The translations under genes and the position numbers were made by a program. A stretch of 64,000 bases of DNA from Algibacter pectinivorans (GTDB taxonomy: Bacteria; Bacteroidota; Bacteroidia; Flavobacteriales; Flavobacteriaceae), in the NCBI RefSeq assembly GCF_900112595.1, contig NZ_FOMI01000006.1, forward strand, positions 109,010-173,009, given 5' to 3'. The notes below the pieces were generated by a model that saw nothing but the letters and a program-made list of their open reading frames with translations, was not told where the DNA came from and ran no database searches. Below, in pieces: positions 61,222 to 64,000 of the stretch. The first letter of the stretch is position 1, and every line of letters begins with the position of its first letter.

Positions 61222-63630
61222 TTAATTTCTAAGTGGTTTACCTTTGGTTAACATATGCTGAATACGTTCTAAAGTTTTACGCTCTGTACATAAACTTAGG
61301 AAGGCTTCACGCTCTAAATCCAATAAATATTGCTCGCTAACTAAGGTTGGTTCAGATAAATCTCCACCAGCCATAACGTAGGCTAGTTTATTAGCAATTT
61401 TCATGTCGTGTTCAGAAATGTAGTTGGAGTCTTTCATAGAATCTGTTCCTACTAAAAACATACCTAAAGCTTGTTTACCAAGTACTTTTACATCTTTACG
61501 TTTTACAGGTTGTGTATAACCAGTATTAGCCATTAACATAGCATGTTGCTTTGCAACTGCAATTTGTCGGTCTTTATTAACAACCACAACATCTTTTCCT
61601 TTTTGTAATACGCCCATATCAAAAGCCTCGTAAGCCGAAGTTGATACTTTAGCCATACCAATAGTTAAAAAGTACTCTTGAAGTGTGTTTAATTGCACGT
61701 CTCCTTTTCTAAATGTATCTGATGCTCTTAAGGCCATTTCTTTAGAACCTCCACCACCAGGGATCACACCAACACCAAACTCTACAAGTCCCATGTAAGT
61801 TTCTGCTGCCGCAACTACTTTATCGGCGTGTAATGATAATTCACAACCACCACCTAAAGCCATACCGTGAGGTGCAGAAATAGTTGGGATTGAAGAATAA
61901 CGCATACGCATCATGGTATCTTGGAAATATTTAATAGCCATATTAAGCTCGTCGTACTCTTGCTCTGCAGCCATCATGAAAATCATTCCAATATTGGCAC
62001 CAACAGAGAAGTTTGCAGCTTGATTACCAACTACTAAACCAGCAAAATCTTTTTCGGCTAAATCAATAGCCTTATTTAACCCTGCAAGAACATCGCCACC
62101 AATAGTATTCATTTTAGATTGGAACTCGCAGTTTAAGATGCCATCTCCTAAATCTTCAATAACAACACCGGAATTCTTAAATACTTCGTTAGATTTTCTA
62201 ATGTTATCTAAAATAATGAAACTGTCTTGTCCTGGAATTTTTTCTTGTGATTTCTTAGGAATATCGTAAGCATAACTCGCGCCTTCTTTTACGGTGTAAA
62301 AAGAAGAATTTCCAGAAGCTAACATTTCGTTTACCCAAGCAGCAGGCTCTAAACCTTCAGCTTTCATAATTTCAATTCCTTTTTCAACGCCTATGGCATC
62401 CCAAATTTGGAAAGGACCATGTTCCCATCCAAACCCCGCTTTCATAGCATCATCAATTTTATATAAATCGTTTGTTATTTCAGGAATTCTATTTGAAACA
62501 TAAGCAAATAAGGCTGCAAAGCTTTTTCTGTAGAATTCACCAGCTTTATCTTTTCCTTTTACTAATACTTTAAATCGGTCAACAACCTTATCAATCGTTT
62601 TCGTAAGTTCTAAAGTTGCAAATTTTGCACGTTTAGCAGAACGATATTCTAGTGTGTTTAAGTCAAGTGATAAAATTTCTTTTTTCCCGTCAGCAGATAC
62701 TTGTTTTTTGTAAAAACCTTGACCTGTTTTACTTCCTAACCATTTGTTTTCCATCATTGTTTTGATGAAATCTGGTAATTTAAACAGCTCTAAACGTTCG
62801 TCGTTAGGGCAGTTTTCTGCAATACCATTTGCTACGTGAACTAAAGTATCTAATCCAACAACATCTACCGTACGGAAGGTTGCCGATTTTGGACGACCAA
62901 TTACTGGTCCCGATAATTTATCGACTTCTTCGATGGTTAAATCTAAATCCTTTACCGCATGGAATAAACTCTGAATGCTGAAAATACCAATTCTGTTACC
63001 AATAAATGCAGGTGTATCTTTGGCAACTACCGATGTTTTTCCAAGAAATTGCTCGCCATAACCATTCAAAAACTCTAATACAGAAGCATCTGTTTTTGGT
63101 CCAGGAATGATTTCGAATAATTTTAAGTAACGCGCTGGGTTAAAGAAGTGAGTACCGCAGAAATGTTTCTGGAAGTCTTCACTACGACCTTCGCTCATAA
63201 ATTTTATAGGAATACCAGAGGTGTTAGACGTAATTAAGGTTCCTGGTTTACGATATTTTTCTAAGTTTTCGAACACCATTTTTTTGATGTCTAGTCTTTC
63301 GACTACAACTTCCATAATCCAATCTACATCGCCCACTTTAGCAATGTCGTCTTCTAAATTACCGGTAGTAATTCTACTAGCGAAATCTTGATGATAAATT
63401 GGAGATGGTTTAGATTTTAACGATGCAGTAAGCGCATCATTAACCAATCTATTTCTAACTACCTTATCTTCTAAAGTTAAGCCTTTAGCTTTTTCTTTGT
63501 CGTTAAGTTCTCTTGGAACTATATCTAATAAAAGGACTTCTACACCAATATTAGCGAAATGACATGCAATGCCACTTCCCATAATTCCAGAGCCAATAAT
63601 GGCTATTTTTTTAATTCGTCGTTTGCTCAT
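61222..63630 (-). CDS. fadN: 3-hydroxyacyl-CoA dehydrogenase / enoyl-CoA hydratase (FadN-like)
   Basis: 802 residues from the ATG at 63630. A start at 63684 would add 18 residues before the Rossmann fold and overlap the MarR gene, so it is rejected. The N-terminal half is the dehydrogenase: KKIAIIGSGIMGSGIACHFA, then CGTHFFNPARYLKLFEIIPG and AFIGNRIGIF. The C-terminal half is the enoyl-CoA hydratase: SAPHGMALGGGCELSLHADK and YMGLVEFGVGVIPGGGGSKE, with both acid residues. This domain order is the reverse of E. coli FadB and the same as Bacillus FadN. It runs steps two and three of beta-oxidation. Confidence 0.92.
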   Translation of the reverse strand: MSKRRIKKIAIIGSGIMGSGIACHFANIGVEVLLLDIVPRELNDKEKAKGLTLEDKVVRNRLVNDALTASLKSKPSPIYHQDFASRITTGNLEDDIAKVGDVDWIMEVVVERLDIKKMVFENLEKYRKPGTLITSNTSGIPIKFMSEGRSEDFQKHFCGTHFFNPARYLKLFEIIPGPKTDASVLEFLNGYGEQFLGKTSVVAKDTPAFIGNRIGIFSIQSLFHAVKDLDLTIEEVDKLSGPVIGRPKSATFRTVDVVGLDTLVHVANGIAENCPNDERLELFKLPDFIKTMMENKWLGSKTGQGFYKKQVSADGKKEILSLDLNTLEYRSAKRAKFATLELTKTIDKVVDRFKVLVKGKDKAGEFYRKSFAALFAYVSNRIPEITNDLYKIDDAMKAGFGWEHGPFQIWDAIGVEKGIEIMKAEGLEPAAWVNEMLASGNSSFYTVKEGASYAYDIPKKSQEKIPGQDSFIILDNIRKSNEVFKNSGVVIEDLGDGILNCEFQSKMNTIGGDVLAGLNKAIDLAEKDFAGLVVGNQAANFSVGANIGMIFMMAAEQEYDELNMAIKYFQDTMMRMRYSSIPTISAPHGMALGGGCELSLHADKVVAAAETYMGLVEFGVGVIPGGGGSKEMALRASDTFRKGDVQLNTLQEYFLTIGMAKVSTSAYEAFDMGVLQKGKDVVVVNKDRQIAVAKQHAMLMANTGYTQPVKRKDVKVLGKQALGMFLVGTDSMKDSNYISEHDMKIANKLAYVMAGGDLSEPTLVSEQYLLDLEREAFLSLCTERKTLERIQHMLTKGKPLRN

Positions 63631-63637
63631 TGTATTT

Positions 63638-64000
63638 TTAACTATCAGATTGATTGTATATTTTTTTATTACAAACCATGTCATTAATAACTTCGGCTAC
63701 TTCATAAAAATGTTTTAGCTTTTCTGGCGAAACATTGCTTTTTATAGCCTCGTTAAATATTAACACTTTTTCTTTTGAAGATTCTCTTTTTTCAATACCA
63801 AATTCGGTAAGAGAAATAATAACACCACGACCATCTTTAGGATTAGGTTTTCTGGTAATTAAGCCTTTTTTTTCCATGGTTTTTAAGGTTCTAGATAAAC
63901 TAGTTGCTTCCATTCCCATTTTAGGACCTAATGCGGTTGAAGGTGTGCCTTTTTCAGGATCAATACTTAATAAAGTAAAGCCTGTTGCCATAGTGCTTTC
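63638..64000 (-). CDS. MarR family transcriptional regulator (partial, N-terminus outside window)
   Basis: 121 residues visible, cut by the window end; the frame continues upstream of the Met at 63991. The winged helix is STALGPKMGMEATSLSRTLK with the wing TMEKKGLITRKPNPKDGRGV, and the C-terminal helices follow. It ends 8 bp before the fadN start, so it is the proximal regulator of the beta-oxidation operon, probably sensing acyl-CoA or a fatty acid. That role is inferred from position. Confidence 0.87.
   Translation of the reverse strand, partial: ESTMATGFTLLSIDPEKGTPSTALGPKMGMEATSLSRTLKTMEKKGLITRKPNPKDGRGVIISLTEFGIEKRESSKEKVLIFNEAIKSNVSPEKLKHFYEVAEVINDMVCNKKIYNQSDS

Noticed and set aside
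63631-63684. Longer start for FadN
   Set aside because: The extra 18 residues overlap the MarR gene and precede a normal Rossmann start at 63630.
1-64000. CRISPR array, toxin-antitoxin pair, restriction or other defence genes
   Set aside because: No regularly spaced repeats and no such protein motifs were seen in any frame.

Overview
The window is low-GC DNA (by eye about one third G+C) from a member of the Bacteroidetes, most likely a marine or aquatic Flavobacteriaceae. The evidence is the gene content (DUF2911, DUF4331, LETM1-like, CcoN-CcoO fusion, NamZ/DUF1343, four-helix-bundle IVP genes), the near absence of Shine-Dalgarno sequences, and several -7 boxes of the TAnnTTTG type used by the Bacteroidetes housekeeping sigma factor. 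I found no rRNA, tRNA, CRISPR array, prophage or insertion sequence with a transposase. The window cuts one gene at each end: a photolyase/cryptochrome at the left and a MarR regulator at the right.

Layout. 1-7451 (minus) is one tight operon: TetR regulator, ABC1/UbiB-type kinase, flavin reductase, SDR/DUF2867 protein, a 48-residue DUF2256 zinc-ribbon protein, cryptochrome DASH, an iron-sulfur (6-4) photolyase and a third photolyase-family gene. This looks like a light/UV-response unit. 7672-8520 is a DUF2911 protein. 8712-14024 (minus) runs PIG-L deacetylase, 35-residue membrane peptide, sodium:solute symporter, Gfo/Idh/MocA dehydrogenase, and is probably for uptake and breakdown of a (possibly acetylated) sugar. 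14722-20015 holds a methyltransferase, a lipoprotein with a possible sigma-54 promoter, a double FKBP isomerase, a tRNA-dihydrouridine synthase and a LETM1-like protein. 20167-22821 is a DUF4331/DUF4331-like/TPR cluster. 22964-26556 holds a beta-lactamase-fold hydrolase, NamZ and a divergent FtsX/LolE-type permease.

26728-29380 (minus) holds a CIA30 protein and a YceI / ECF sigma / anti-sigma unit. 29504-31786 is hemN plus a universal stress protein. 32069-37172 (minus) is a TetR-ABC-HlyD-TolC export unit whose ABC ATPase is degenerate at most catalytic motifs. 37460-46315 (minus) is the cbb3 oxidase region (ccoI, then ccoS, ccoNO, ccoQ, ccoP, ccoG, ccoH and a TauE/SafE protein), with a divergent Crp/Fnr regulator at 46426. 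47190-49894 is a vWA/MoxR-type AAA pair. 50159-54442 is a sucrose-type unit: a phosphatase fused to a glycoside hydrolase, a sucrose-phosphate-synthase-like glycosyltransferase and a PfkB sugar kinase. 54447-57199 holds YdeI-, M1-peptidase- and DUF6265-family genes. 57298-64000 (minus) is a fadN-fadA-fadE beta-oxidation operon behind a MarR gene, interrupted by two IVP cassettes.

Main observations. (1) A dispersed intergenic repeat occurs five times; its outer stem and first hairpin are kept by compensating base changes, which suggests a structured RNA or DNA element. (2) Three FNR-like palindromes sit exactly 22 bp from a -7 box (or its TTTG half) upstream of hemN, ccoS and ccoI, which fits a microaerobic regulon run by the Crp/Fnr protein encoded here. 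(3) The sucrose-phosphatase-like/glycoside hydrolase fusion puts a synthetic and a degradative activity on one chain. (4) A second G+C-rich repeat has entered coding sequence at the end of ccoI and the start of the MoxR-like gene.
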